64,000 nt of DNA from Sipunculus nudus. Taxonomy: Eukaryota; Annelida; Sipuncula; Golfingiida; Sipunculidae. Made by a program: the position numbers and the translations under genes. Within the stretch, counting starts at the first letter, position 1. Each line of letters opens with the position of its first letter. Under the pieces are notes generated by a model. It saw only the letters and a program-made list of their open reading frames with translations, was not told where the DNA came from and did no database searches. Below are positions 38,971 to 50,842 of the stretch, one piece after another. The stretch covers positions 28,133,058 to 28,197,057 of the forward strand of contig CM049310.1 in NCBI GenBank assembly GCA_026874595.1, read 5' to 3'.

Positions 38971-41040
38971 CTGTCAATAATTCCCTTGGATTATACAGCT
39001 TCCAACAAGCCTGCAATGATAATGAGATTTACCAATAAATCAATTTCTTTTGAGAACACATTCCCATACAGTTATATCTGTTAATATACACAGAAAAATA
39101 TATAAGGTGCTTGAATTTTAGAAATTAAAGTTTTGTCAGAAAATGAAGACCAGATCAGTCCCGGGTCCTACCTAAACCTGACAGTTTACCTCTTGAGCTA
39201 TAATGCACTACCACTCCAATGTCAGTCATTTACATGTAGTGGTTTGGAGTGGGATGACTACAATATTCTCACATGATCCCCATGGCTCTAGAAACTTGTC
39301 TGACACCACTTGACAAGCATAATATGAGTTCTCAAACACTTAAAAATTTAAGTAGATCATCTTAAGGTATTTTTGGCATTTTCATATAAGCCCTAGTGAT
39401 TCATCTGTTTACAAGCTTCCATAGATGCACCCAAAAAAATCAAAGGAGACAAAACTATCCCTACAGTCTACTGTTCATAGTTACAGAGTACCAGTAAATT
39501 GTTTAAGAACACTTTTGTCTTTTCTTCTGACATGTCTTTGCCAACTAAAGAATAGACCAAAGTTTAAGTGATACAACTATTAAACTGATACCTATGTGTA
39601 CTATACTATGTATCTCATCTCTTGGCCAAAAAAGATGCTTAACATAATATTTATTTTTTCTTTAAATTTGCACCTTTTGAAAACCTTGTGCAAGTTGTTA
39701 AACAAAACCAGGCCATAAATTCACAACCATTTATATTAATTAAACAATATCGTAATTTCATAAACTTTCATGCTTGTGACACCTTTGTTGAAAGTGGCCA
39801 GCTGAAAAATATATCATGTACCGGTATACATGTACCTATTGTACTACAGCTATGTGACCGAGCCGTTTAACAATACAGCACAGAAATCTGAAATGATTCA
39901 GATTACCAATGCATCCTACATATGATTTACTTGTTGTATGAAAATATAACCAATATCAGCAAAGCTTCCTGGTCTGGGGTTTGAGGAAATATAGTGTTGT
40001 GACGCTAATAACAATACAAACATGGGCAGCTGTATGCACATAAAAACCAAGAAAAAAATGTTTAAACAGCAGATCAATAAAGGTACATGATCTCTATGCC
40101 ATAACAAAACAATACTGAAACATCTTTCATAGTACATGCATTTAACATTAATCAATGTTTGTGCTAAATATTTGTGCAAAAAATCCAAACACTGCTTCTT
40201 AACGGATACCCTTTGTTGGTCTGATTTTATTTGTAACATTTCAGACAAATTCTGACACTCTTCACATTTATATTGCTCAGATTTTGTTGTATCTTCACAA
40301 AATTTCCAACATTTATTCAGACAGGATATGCTGTCATTTACAGAAATTCTTAAGAAATGAAAATAAATATATGCAACATGTTTGACCTCAGAAAAAATCT
40401 AAACAAATGAGTTCTGGGTTACGTGTAACAATCTTGAGTGAGCCTTAGTGGCCCTCTGAATAATGAAGGGCACATCACTTAAATATAGGAGTACAGAGTG
40501 CACAGACTGTGTAATTAACAAATACTTGTCTCGGATAAGATTTGACACAGAATACAGGTTAAGATAAAGAATCTATAGGCTCATATTGTATCTTTGATAA
40601 GAGTTCTACTGAGTTTAGATCTAGTTTTATGATGAGACATTTTAATAACATATATTTAAATATTTAATTGTCAATCTATATTCAACAAGATTCAAAATTT
40701 ATCTCCAACAGCTTTATCAGTATTCTAATTTGTAACACTGAGACAACAACCCTGTGATCAACAAAATAACTTTGTTAATTCCATCAACAAGATTAGTTCT
40801 ATTAAAAATATATCATAGATGTAAATATTCTAAATATTAATCTGGTAATATCATAATGTCACCTGAGAAGCCAACAAGAAACAGACAAAGAGAACTGAAC
40901 CATACATGCTCGAACATGCTGAAAGTCATTTGCTTTAATATCCACCCAGAGGGTCTGCAGGCCAGACCTAGAGATTTTTCACCTATGTTAAGATCCTTAA
41001 AAATGAAAATGCAAACATGACCTTCTCGTTAAAGGAAATG
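38971..41040. other. Intergenic, one hairpin, possible SINE remnant
   Basis: No gene. At about 39208-39252 CCACTCCAA and TTGGAGTGG form a 9-bp stem with a ~25-nt loop. On the minus strand just beside it, TAGCTCAAGAGG resembles a tRNA A box, but no good B box follows. The 39916-40248 (-) frame has no recognisable domain. Confidence 0.4.
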
Positions 41041-41054
41041 TGTCTCTAGTGAAT

Positions 41055-41402
41055 CCACAATGAAGAGCACAGGCTGTAGAACACAGGCTGTAGGACATGT
41101 TGTAGGGCACAGGTCGTAGGACACAAGCTGGGGGACCAAGGCTGAAGGGCACTTGCTGTAGGGCAGTCTGCTGGACACAGGCTGTAGGACACATACTATA
41201 GGACACAGTCAGTAGGACACAGACTGTATGACACATTTTGCAGGACACATGTTGTAGGACACAGGTTGTAGGACACAAGCTGTGGGACCCAGGCTGTAGG
41301 GCATTTGCTGTAGGGCAGTCTGTAGGACACAGGATGTAGGACACAGGTGACAGGGCAGTCTGTAGGACACAGACTGTAGGACACAGACTGTAGTACACAG
41401 TG
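41055..41402. repeat. Degenerate ~14-15-bp minisatellite
   Basis: Units of the type tgtaggacacaggc repeat with variable insertions of gcagtc and gggac. The Cys/Pro/Val-rich minus-strand frames over it (40997-41398, 41196-41444, 41209-41466) are reading frames of the repeat. Confidence 0.9.
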
Positions 41403-42573
41403 GAAGGGGGTTCCCTGAGGTTTCAGATGAAATTGAAAGGGCAAAAACTAAAAATGTACTGGCCAATTTTTACATCAATATTTTATACTCTAAAGGAAAT
41501 AATTTCTTACATGTTATTCTAAAATATAGAAATTTTTTACCATTGTATTGAAAGTGAAAAGTTGTTAGTTGGCTTCCCTTTTCACTCTGATCTCAACCAT
41601 TTTTCATCTTTACATCCCTCCACTGCAACTGTTTCAAATTTGATGATGAAACAAATCTACCAAGCTTCACAATCAAACGGGGGCTACAGCTTACATATCC
41701 ACTCTACATGTAAATTATGTTGAAAATTTAGACTCTTGCAATTTAGAGTTATTTTATCATATTTGAAGAACACATACCCTCACAAACAGACAATTTAATT
41801 CTGCAAATATCTTGGTGTCACTTTGTGATTTTTTTTTTATGTTTGTGAATACAAAAACCAGAGGAGTGTAAGGACAAAGACTAGTTAAATTGTCATGGCA
41901 AAGCAAATCACTGCATTAATAAGCAAATTTTAAGTATTAGTAATTATGTAGACAAGTAATACTAATTATGAAGATACATGTAGATATCTAGGTAAACCCA
42001 CTGAAAGCCATTTACATGAGCAGACAAGCATGTACTTGAGGAAGAAACAAGTTAATAAATATATGCGTTTCACAGATCATAACTCAGAGAAATTGTATTG
42101 TGTGTTTTTTTTTCTCAATTTTATACTACCCGCCATTTGTTGTGGATGGCTTTTCAATGCACATGACACCTGTGACCATTATTACAACATTTCAGTGTGC
42201 TATATTTAAAACTGTATCAATATTTTATGGGTGAGGTTTCCTATGTATCTGATGATCAATATAATTTTATAAATCATATGAATACCGCTGCCATTGCATA
42301 ATCACTTTAAAATCTAAAATCCTTGCTTTCTAAAAATATGCCTTGAACTACTAAAATAAATCCTATGGTGAACGGATAATCCACTACATCATCAGCTAAA
42401 ATAAGAATGATTTTTTAAAAACACCTTTTTTTATATAAATGATAGCATGAAAACATACTGAGCTGGACTGCCTTGGACATATCCATCTTCACTGGTTAGC
42501 AAAATTCAGATAACTCCTACACACTCCTGTCCCTGTGACAGGCCAAGAGGCAGTCCTGAATATGTGTACAGTG
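41403..42573. other. 3' flank of the VPS9-like gene
   Basis: This probably contains the 3' UTR of the minus-strand gene. No clear AATAAA on the minus strand close to the stop codon was found. Confidence 0.4.
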
Positions 42574-45198
42574 TTATGTTTGGTCCTCAGTAGGACCATT
42601 CTTCCTGTTTCTGTGAAGGACCACAAGGCGGTCCTGGATGTACTTGAAGGCCACAGTGAACTGAATGAGAGAATAAAAGTGCGGACCACTCTCAAGAAAC
42701 TGTGCTGATAGATCCTGTAATAGATTCTGATCTATATACAACTGGGCCAGTGTATCTTTATCACAGTTACATAACAGAATTACTAATATATCGATGAGAT
42801 CATCACAACCTGCCAATGCATGGTCACCGCTGTTCCTCTCCTGTATGACTGACAAAACATTGCTCACCTGCTTGAGACAATTTGTCAAACACTGAAGCTT
42901 TGTCACCGGTGTAAACTGCTGACTCGTGGCTTTTATGCTTTCAAATGCATGAGCAAATTCATTTTGGAACTGTTCCTTGAGTCTGGTAGTTTTATCACTA
43001 CTTTTCAGTTCTAACCTGGGTTCAAATCCTGTAAAGTTACCAGGAAAGGACTGGTGTGACGTGGTATCTGCTGTACTGGCCTCAAGTCCTACATCAACCA
43101 TTGAGAGTATCCCTGCAGGTGGCGGCCATGTACATCTATTGATGTATGTTATGGATATAGGATAATGTATCTTCACAATCTTTGCAACTTCGTCCTTCAT
43201 GATGTTTTGAAGAGTGCTGCTGGGTCTTGAATCACCTCTGTGAGATTCTTCAAATATATTCAGTGCTCCTAAGGAAAGGTTGTCACCACTACACACACTT
43301 CCAGCTCCTTCTCCACTGCTCTCTGTATCGGTGGAAGTCCGCTGAGCAACATTTTTGTCTTGAAGAAGACCAAGGATCAAGCTACTTTGAATCTGAAGTT
43401 CTTCAACTGTCAACTGTGACACAGCTGCTGATAGCTTCTTTATTTCTTTTTCATATGCTTTCCTGTAAAGCAATTGCAAGTCCTTCATCGTGGTTTGATA
43501 GAAATGTGGTTCATAGATTAACCAGAGTTTTTTATGCGCTAAACCTGTGCGGTACTGGACCATTGACTGGATATACTCACACACTTCCACAAAATGCTTG
43601 TGGATTTCATTTTTCAGTGTCAGGATACGTTTTCTACAATAGTTCGTGGTTGTTTCATGAATGAACACAAATTCATTCGAATCAATCTTTCCTAAAGAGC
43701 TAATGACATTAGGATCAGTGTCTGGTTGTAGAATGTTAATGTACACACCTTGTCTGTTTGAGCTCTGTCTAGTTGTGTGTCTAGAACATAGCGGTAAATC
43801 ATCGTCCTTTGACCGTTCTTGCTTGTCATCTTCCACGGACATTTCCATTAGGGTTTTATCATACAGAGCCTGCTGACACTGGTCTCTAACCTTCTTTATC
43901 ATCTCCCGGTGTTTTATACCCATCATGTGAGTGTCACTGGTCACGATGCTGAACACTTGCTCTGTGATGGGTTTCCAGTCCAGCGGTATTACAGAGTGCC
44001 GCAGCACATCAGTTGCTTTCTTACCGGTGCCGTCGCTGTCCAGACCCATTGAGACACTGTACTTCTGAATATCCTCTATTGTCGACCGGATAGCTTCCTT
44101 CACACTGAGCATGAGTACTTTACGATCTGTGAGTTTCTGTATTTCTGAAAATATTAAATTACGCTCCCCATCCAGAGCAATATAGACTTTCTGCAATTGT
44201 GTCTGCTCTTCTTTACGTCTTGTCATGCGAGAGTGACCTCCTTTCCTCCATACCAATTTTAAATTTTCTCTTGCCTTAATTAACTGTTCATATGTGGCCA
44301 TAGCATTATCTCGTACCATTCGCTTTTCTGATAACAATGCTGTCTGACTACCCGGAAGATCTTTGGCCTTGTTAACCTCTTGTTGTAGAGATTCAACAAG
44401 CTCGGAGGCTTCTTTGCTGTTGCGTTCCAGGTCTGACAGTAGCCTCTTTGTGAATTCTGCAGGCCACTTGGCACATGATGACCCCTGTTGCAGCTCTTGA
44501 ACATACTGCTCACACTGATTGTTAATTGCACGCTGCACAAGATCAAATTTATTGTTCTCCTTTAAAATTGCACTATCCAGATTTTGTATGTGTTCTTGTT
44601 GTTTTACTAAAACTTCATTAAGTTTATGGAGGTCATCCTTACACATAGCTATCAGAGGCAACACATGGCAGTGCAGAAGTTTCAATATCAATTCATTGAA
44701 TTTTGTTGTGGGCAGATTTCCCCTGGCATAATCTGTCATGAGGCCCTGTGTGCTCTCAAGCAATTGGTCAAGGTCTGCTTCGTAATCATAAAACTCACCT
44801 CCGCTGAATATCACAGTTGACAACCTCTTCAACTGCTGCTGAACCTCACTGCTGTTCCGCGAAGAAGAACTTTCAATAGATCCATTGTTATCATTGTTAT
44901 CAGAATTAGAATTCCATCGTACTGACCTGGTGACACAGTCGATAACAATGACGTCTAGTACCAGAGTTTTAAACCATATCGCTGGTTCCAGCTGTAGAGG
45001 GTTAACATACCAATGTGATGTTTCTACAGCATCTTTTTTGGTGCAGCCTCCGATTGCACAGCCAACGCTGGTTATCGTGGATGGGTCATCCCTTATCGTC
45101 CTCGTCTGAATACCCACTGTCGGGGCATAGCCATCTTTTAGTGTTATATCATGTACCTCTGTCACGTAGCCTTGGCTGCTATGTAAGTACAGCCTCAT
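42574..45198 (-). CDS. Intronless coiled-coil protein with divergent C-terminal VPS9-like domain
   Basis: 874 codons from ATG at 45198 to TAA at 42574-42576. The first in-frame ATG was chosen because an in-frame TGA lies about 30 bases upstream; the frame also extends to a GTG at 45213, unlikely as a start. The N-terminal ~110 residues form an unrecognised globular region, followed by an Asn/Ser-rich linker, then long Glu/Lys/Gln-rich helical stretches (roughly residues 170-400 and 530-620) that look like coiled coil. The last ~150 residues resemble a VPS9 domain: KLQCLTNCLKQVSNVL, then GCDDLIDILVILLC, then HFYSLIQFTVAFKYI. VPS9 domains activate Rab5-family GTPases on endosomes. The Asp of the ADD motif is kept, but the following Pro is Asp and the catalytic Thr position looks like Ser, so exchange activity is uncertain. 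I cannot match it to a named family member. Confidence 0.85.
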   Translation of the reverse strand: MRLYLHSSQGYVTEVHDITLKDGYAPTVGIQTRTIRDDPSTITSVGCAIGGCTKKDAVETSHWYVNPLQLEPAIWFKTLVLDVIVIDCVTRSVRWNSNSDNNDNNGSIESSSSRNSSEVQQQLKRLSTVIFSGGEFYDYEADLDQLLESTQGLMTDYARGNLPTTKFNELILKLLHCHVLPLIAMCKDDLHKLNEVLVKQQEHIQNLDSAILKENNKFDLVQRAINNQCEQYVQELQQGSSCAKWPAEFTKRLLSDLERNSKEASELVESLQQEVNKAKDLPGSQTALLSEKRMVRDNAMATYEQLIKARENLKLVWRKGGHSRMTRRKEEQTQLQKVYIALDGERNLIFSEIQKLTDRKVLMLSVKEAIRSTIEDIQKYSVSMGLDSDGTGKKATDVLRHSVIPLDWKPITEQVFSIVTSDTHMMGIKHREMIKKVRDQCQQALYDKTLMEMSVEDDKQERSKDDDLPLCSRHTTRQSSNRQGVYINILQPDTDPNVISSLGKIDSNEFVFIHETTTNYCRKRILTLKNEIHKHFVEVCEYIQSMVQYRTGLAHKKLWLIYEPHFYQTTMKDLQLLYRKAYEKEIKKLSAAVSQLTVEELQIQSSLILGLLQDKNVAQRTSTDTESSGEGAGSVCSGDNLSLGALNIFEESHRGDSRPSSTLQNIMKDEVAKIVKIHYPISITYINRCTWPPPAGILSMVDVGLEASTADTTSHQSFPGNFTGFEPRLELKSSDKTTRLKEQFQNEFAHAFESIKATSQQFTPVTKLQCLTNCLKQVSNVLSVIQERNSGDHALAGCDDLIDILVILLCNCDKDTLAQLYIDQNLLQDLSAQFLESGPHFYSLIQFTVAFKYIQDRLVVLHRNRKNGPTEDQT

Positions 45199-45376
45199 CT
45201 TGAAACTTTTCACAAACTCAGTACAAGTTTTTCACCAGCCATTAAGTTCTCCAGCACACCTGTATTTCTTTCCAAAGTATCTTTGTAACCTGGTAGCTTT
45301 TTTATCCCATGGTTATCATTTTCCTGATCCAGGTTTTATGAGTTCACTACCCGGCAGCACAAAGTCTGCTACATCT
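45199..45376 (-). promoter_or_regulatory. Probable 5' UTR exon with three short upstream ORFs
   Basis: On the minus strand an acceptor (tttgttttgcag) ends at 45377, so an untranslated exon would start at 45376. It contains ATG-TAG (45369-45374), a five-codon ORF (45302-45319) and a ten-codon ORF (45210-45242) that ends 11 bases before the main ATG. Such a leader would be expected to reduce initiation at the main start. Splicing is inferred from sequence only. Confidence 0.45.
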
Positions 45377-45867
45377 CTGCAAAACAAATATATGTGAACT
45401 ATATCTTCAACATGATCAACATTCATTTGTGTAAACAGGTCATTACTGGTTTTTAAGAAACATACATTTCAAAATAACACCCAGTTAAGTTACTCAAACT
45501 TTAAATACTTACAGTATTCATTCCTTATTGCAAGGCACATTCCTCATTTGTTCACAGTTAAATGTTCACTGCACTCTGTATAAATTCGGGAGTGTAAAGT
45601 ATCATTTTGATAAAATTTACATACTCACTTGATTACTGTCGTTTATGTATGAAAGAAACATGTTTGTTGTATTAGAACCGTTTTATGATAACTTCCATAC
45701 CCACTTTTATTAATGTCTGATCTGATCATCTGGTAATCACGTACAAAATGTACAATACAAACTATTCTTCACTTGTGTGTGGTCAAGCCAAGAACCTGAA
45801 CATTCAATTCTTCGGATAACTCACAATAAAAGAAAATGTTAATATTTACGATTTTTCTCCGTTTTAC
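45377..45867 (-). other. Probable 5' UTR intron of the VPS9-like gene
   Basis: A donor CAG|GTAAAA on the minus strand at 45868/45867 pairs with the acceptor ending at 45377, giving a 491-bp intron. The upstream untranslated exon ends at 45868; its start and the promoter are not resolved. Confidence 0.4.
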
Positions 45868-46710
45868 CTGTTCACTGCTCGTAGGCATTCACAGTGATCC
45901 ACAAACGTTTTCAAAAACATATAATATTGGTTTTATTGGCATAAGTACTCCAGTTAACGTTGGACAATTAAATCAGTTTACATTCATTTTACGGAACGTT
46001 TTACACATTTAGTTCCTTAATCAAACCACGCCTGACCCCAGCACAAATGACGGAAACCCCGATGAATCAGCGACTACAACACTTACTTAACAATCACAAA
46101 TCAAGCTGCTTCAAAATACACTCCATGTATACCACTTGCAGGGAGAAATATGTCGGATAATACTCACAAAACCGGAAATGAAAACCAAAATTATATATCC
46201 CTACCAGTCTCAGCGCGCAAAGCACCATCGATGAACTCGCAAATGTGTCAGCACGGTTGACAAACATAACAGGCTGTTCAATATTGACCGGGAGGACGTT
46301 TGGATTTTGAGTAAAACATTGACGGGAGTGCTCAGCTGGTTTTGGGGAGCACGATGGGTGCATGTAGGAATAGTGTATGACCCGGAAAACCACAATATTT
46401 GTCGGAATTATGTTAAAACATTTTTATGATAAAGTAATAAATCCTAATTTAGACTGAAACAAAAGCTGAATTATTAAAGTTAAGGCATGACTCTAATACA
46501 CGATTTTCAAGGTAACTTTTATCAAGCCATTCATGTAGACTTTATTAAAGTGTTATTAAGTGTTTTATTCAGTTATTAGTCTAATTAGTAGCGGGGAATC
46601 CTAGGGACTAATTTCGGTTTCAATTTATCTCAAGTAAAGTCCCTATTAAGATGTCTCTTTCTGGTCAAAGAAAATGCTGTGCTACCGTGAATGTAGAGTT
46701 AAATCCACAT
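45868..46710. other. Probable upstream leader/promoter region, unresolved
   Basis: This region should hold the first non-coding exon and promoter of the minus-strand gene. It is somewhat richer in CG dinucleotides than its surroundings (for example 46080-46400). No TATA box in convincing position was identified. Confidence 0.35.
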
Positions 46711-46712
46711 TC

Positions 46713-46713
46713 A

Positions 46714-46762
<49 letters not shown>
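46713..46762. repeat. (AAT)n microsatellite
   Basis: About 16 AAT triplets. The poly-Asn and poly-Leu frames across it are artefacts. Confidence 0.97.
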
Positions 46763-46763
<1 letters not shown>

Positions 46764-47036
46764 GAAAATACCAACGACTCTTGTATATCTGCGGTCTAGG
46801 ATTCCCTTATTAATGTATGCATACAAGAAGAAGCTTAATTGCATGTACACAGATTCTGAAATCCTCATTTTCCGGGAACCTTGGGAGTTTTTTTAAAGAT
46901 AATAATAAGGGGTAAGAGAGTGGAATGTCAGTTTTTTTTGTATGCATAATTAATTATTTACAATAAGTATTAACCGCGATAATTAATCCGCCGTTCTTGG
47001 TACACAAAAACTGTGAAACACAATTCTCAGTGGATT

Positions 47037-47037
<1 letters not shown>

Positions 47038-47089
<52 letters not shown>
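47038..47089. repeat. (TA)n microsatellite
   Basis: About 25 uninterrupted TA dinucleotides. Confidence 0.97.
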
Positions 47090-47094
<5 letters not shown>

Positions 47095-50000
47095 GTTGGC
47101 TTGACCAGACTGTGACCTGAAGGCAGATAATCATATTACCCTATGCCGCACTGAATTCTCGCCGATCATGTCGAAAAAAAGTCTTGGTCACAGTGCCACA
47201 GAACATATATATATATACTTCTTACTTTGTGAAACTCCGGTATGATTTACAATGCAGAGAAGCAAAGCGGATCACACATACATAAATATACCTAAGCTAA
47301 AGCTTAAGGAGTGATTGTGCTCTATTATAGTTGTCACAGGCAACGTGTACCCATATGTACCATGGTTAATTGACTCAGCTCGATATACATGCTGACCTTG
47401 GCCTTGCTCCCTATTATGTTATATTGTTTTATCAATAGGCTTTATTATACTCATAAGGATATGGTCGCATATTTCGATGATGGACTACCCCTATAGTATA
47501 TATGTAGTTGTACTCCCCATCACTCGCAGATATTTCGAGGCAAAAAATACCATGCATTTTAAACGCACACACATACAAAACAAAAATGGCTAGCTGTCAT
47601 CATTAGTTGTAAAGGCTCTAGACTAGTGCCAAGCTGTCTGCCTGCTGGTGGTTGGGGTATTCAGGCGTTCGTCGCAGGGTGGGCGTGGGTACTGCTGTTC
47701 TGCTGACTCGTCGGACTTCTCGCCTTGTCCTCTTAATCAGTAGGTCTGGAGCTAACCTGGGAATGCGTTTTGGATATACCTTTGCGCTTGCATCAACAAT
47801 TTTATATGCACAGACATGGCTCCATTTTCTCCTTATAATATGCGGAGGGCAATACCTGGAATCTTAACTTTTCATCTTTCGTCCTAGTTGAGGTAGCTGC
47901 TGCGGGCCTCAGGCCAAAGTTACTATATAGTATATATAGTATATACCCCCTTTAAGAGGATACAGAGGAGCTGTATAAAACCAGCACGTTCATATACATT
48001 TATTCATGCATCATCTAAATACCACAAGCATAAGACAAATCAGCTCCATGAATGCTTGATCTGCCTCCAATAATTATTAATACTTCAACGATAGATTTCG
48101 TTCTTGTATCGCTAGCTGCAGAACTTCACATGATATACAACAAATGTTTAACTGCTATGCTTTAAATCAGCTGTAATGACTGCATACATGTTTACATTTT
48201 TGATATTTTATATGTGAAAACCTAGCTGTTTTCTCCTATAATTGACTGCGTGATTTTTTTTTCACTGCATGGCTGCATGATTATTTACGTCTTCAAATTC
48301 CAAATTTATTACCAATCGATTTTCAGTTACCTCTGCCATATGTACGGTTGATTTAAACGTTGTTTTGGACACACTGAACACAATCTTTCCTTTTTATTAG
48401 GAAGAAATATGTTTGGTAGAATTTGAAAAAAAAGATTATAATGTATAACATATAAGAGGTGTGGATCCCTTGGTGGTCCGTCCGGTCCAGCATGAGATCG
48501 GTCCGGTCCTGGTCAGGTTCAGCTATGGGTGGTCCGACCAGTATACTAGCTAGGGGTGGCACGTACAGTCCAAGCGGTCCGGTTCATTTATTTAATCCAA
48601 TTCCATGTTATATATATCGTAATAACAGGAACCTGAATGTGAAAAAATAACATCCATCCATCAGTAATAAAGTCTGTCTTGCTTCAATGAATTACCTGCA
48701 AATAAAAAAAATGCATACTTTGAATTCATTACTAAATATCAAATAAGTTTGATAAAATAATGATTACATGCATCCAAGACCGTATACATTCTCAAGAATA
48801 GACTATATTCTCTCCGTTTTCCTCTCAGGCCTTCCGTGTCACTCCTGATTAGGCCTAATACCTATACACGTTTTATAAATGTGTCTTCCTCATTTTAAGA
48901 ATTTTGCCGGGCGCCAGTCTTTAATATCCATATGTGGTCAAAGAGTCATTCTTTAAGAAACTTACTTCAGTACACAGACACATTGTCAATAATAATGTCA
49001 TAGAGTATCATTTGAAACTCATCAAACAAAACGAATACATTAATCGAACGAGCAATTAGGCCTAAATTAATCAAGAAAGGGTGGTCCGGACCGGACCGGA
49101 CTAAGGATGACATGTGCGGTATTTTGTGTTAGTGGCCCGGTCCAGCCCAAAATTTTTATTAAAGGTTTCATATTTTATATAGACCGATTTGTTCGACAAA
49201 CAGATGAAGAATCCAGATCAGAAGTAATGTAGGCCTACAGGCTACATCCCCGGCCCCTACGTGCCCCACTTTTTATATCTTAAATAAGTGGCCTGACAGA
49301 TCCAATGTTAGAAGCTCTAATTCTTTAAGTTAGTTTTCCCCATTAATGTTAACCTGTTAATGTATAGGTTTACTTTTATTGTTTTATTTGACCGATGACC
49401 TTGATTATTATGAACAATTTAGCTAAAGAGTAATTTCATTTTAAATTGAAATTTTGTGTAAAGTATATATGATAGTTTTATATATCAAACAATTGGATTA
49501 ATTTTATTTCTGGAATTGAATTTGTTCTACATGTCTCATGTAATTTTAGTAACTGGCTTTGTGAACTGTAAGTGTTAGAACACATATATCTAGGTCTACA
49601 GATAGGCATACATGCAGTCTGATACACAGAGCCAGGCGATGATATATAGAGGGAATTCATGAACTGAAATAAGGCTCAGCATACGATCTGTTTTTAAAAC
49701 AAAACATGGAATTTCTGGATAATTACTGGCACATAATCAGGGTTTATCACATAAATCATAACACATTTTAAATGTATAAAATTGCAGCGCAATCATATTA
49801 CAGCATTGTCCTCGGGTCCAAATAAATATGTGTCTGGTTGCAAGTCTAATTTAGCTCTCTGGTACCCAAGTAGGTAAGACTAATATGTGTATTATCGCCC
49901 AGAGACAACAGGAGGAAACTTGGAACCAAATTCAGTGTTATCTGTAATTACTGTTACCATAAAAGATAAGAAAGCCGAAATGAACGTTTAATAAAAGTTT

Positions 50001-50842
50001 CATTGCTTTACCCGTAGACTTTGTTGGAAAAGCCTGTAAGTAAACGTTTAACGGTGTAAAGTAACACAAAGAGCAGCACAGTCAGTGGGAAACTGCTGTG
50101 TTCAGAACCTGACTAGACTGGTGCTCAGTGTGGGCTGTTGCCATTGTTGGCTGTTGCCGGTGTTGCTGTTGCAGTTGAAACCATATTCTGTCATGGAACG
50201 GAGTTTTCAGGTTTGTACGTCTGATGGGACCCGAGTATAGATTGCAGCCTACATTTCCAAGATTGGTCTTAACTGACTGGACCGACTCATAAGAGTGGTA
50301 CTCAACATAAGCCATGACATTCGGATTCCTAATGATATGATTTCGCCATGCCTCTTACTTCTCTAAGAATGAATCCTAAACATCATTACGTTCGTAGGTA
50401 TACACCCATAACCTAGTCCATGTAGGCCGGATACTATACTTGCTCCGTCTGATGGTCAATAAAGCTCATAAACGGGTACCCATGGATGAATAATAGTCTA
50501 TACTATAAAATCTGATCTACAATTGAACCAGGAAAATCAGATCATTGAAATGACGGCACAATTGTAGAATAACTCATGCACCTCTCTGAGGCAAGACACT
50601 TGTATAAAAAATGTGTTTATATCCATCTTTTTCTGTCTTGATTTTGTCACATATTTTCAACTGCCCCTTCTTCATTCTATTAATTCTAATTACCATACCG
50701 TCCATCCGTATTATATCGCACATAGCTAGTCAAAAAAGTGCATGAGTGATTCTACAGTCTCTCCAAAATGACATTTGAAATGTCACTTAAATTGTTGGCT
50801 TCTTCAATCATCAGAATAAAATTCAGTTACAAAGGCAAAGCC
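47090..50842. other. Intergenic, with GGTCCG-rich islands
   Basis: No supported gene. Two GC-rich islands in AT-rich surroundings (48470-48600 and 49078-49150) share ggtggtccg and ccggtcc strings; the second contains the palindromic GGTCCGGACC. A TAGGGGTGGCAC string at about 48550 resembles a hAT-type terminus, but no partner end was identified. Confidence 0.35.

Noticed and set aside
40997-41466. Cys/Pro/Val-rich minus-strand frames
   Set aside because: Translations of a degenerate 14-15-bp minisatellite in three overlapping frames.
43227-43664. Plus-strand frames opposite the VPS9-like gene (for example 145 codons)
   Set aside because: Shadow frames of the long minus-strand coding region; no domain.
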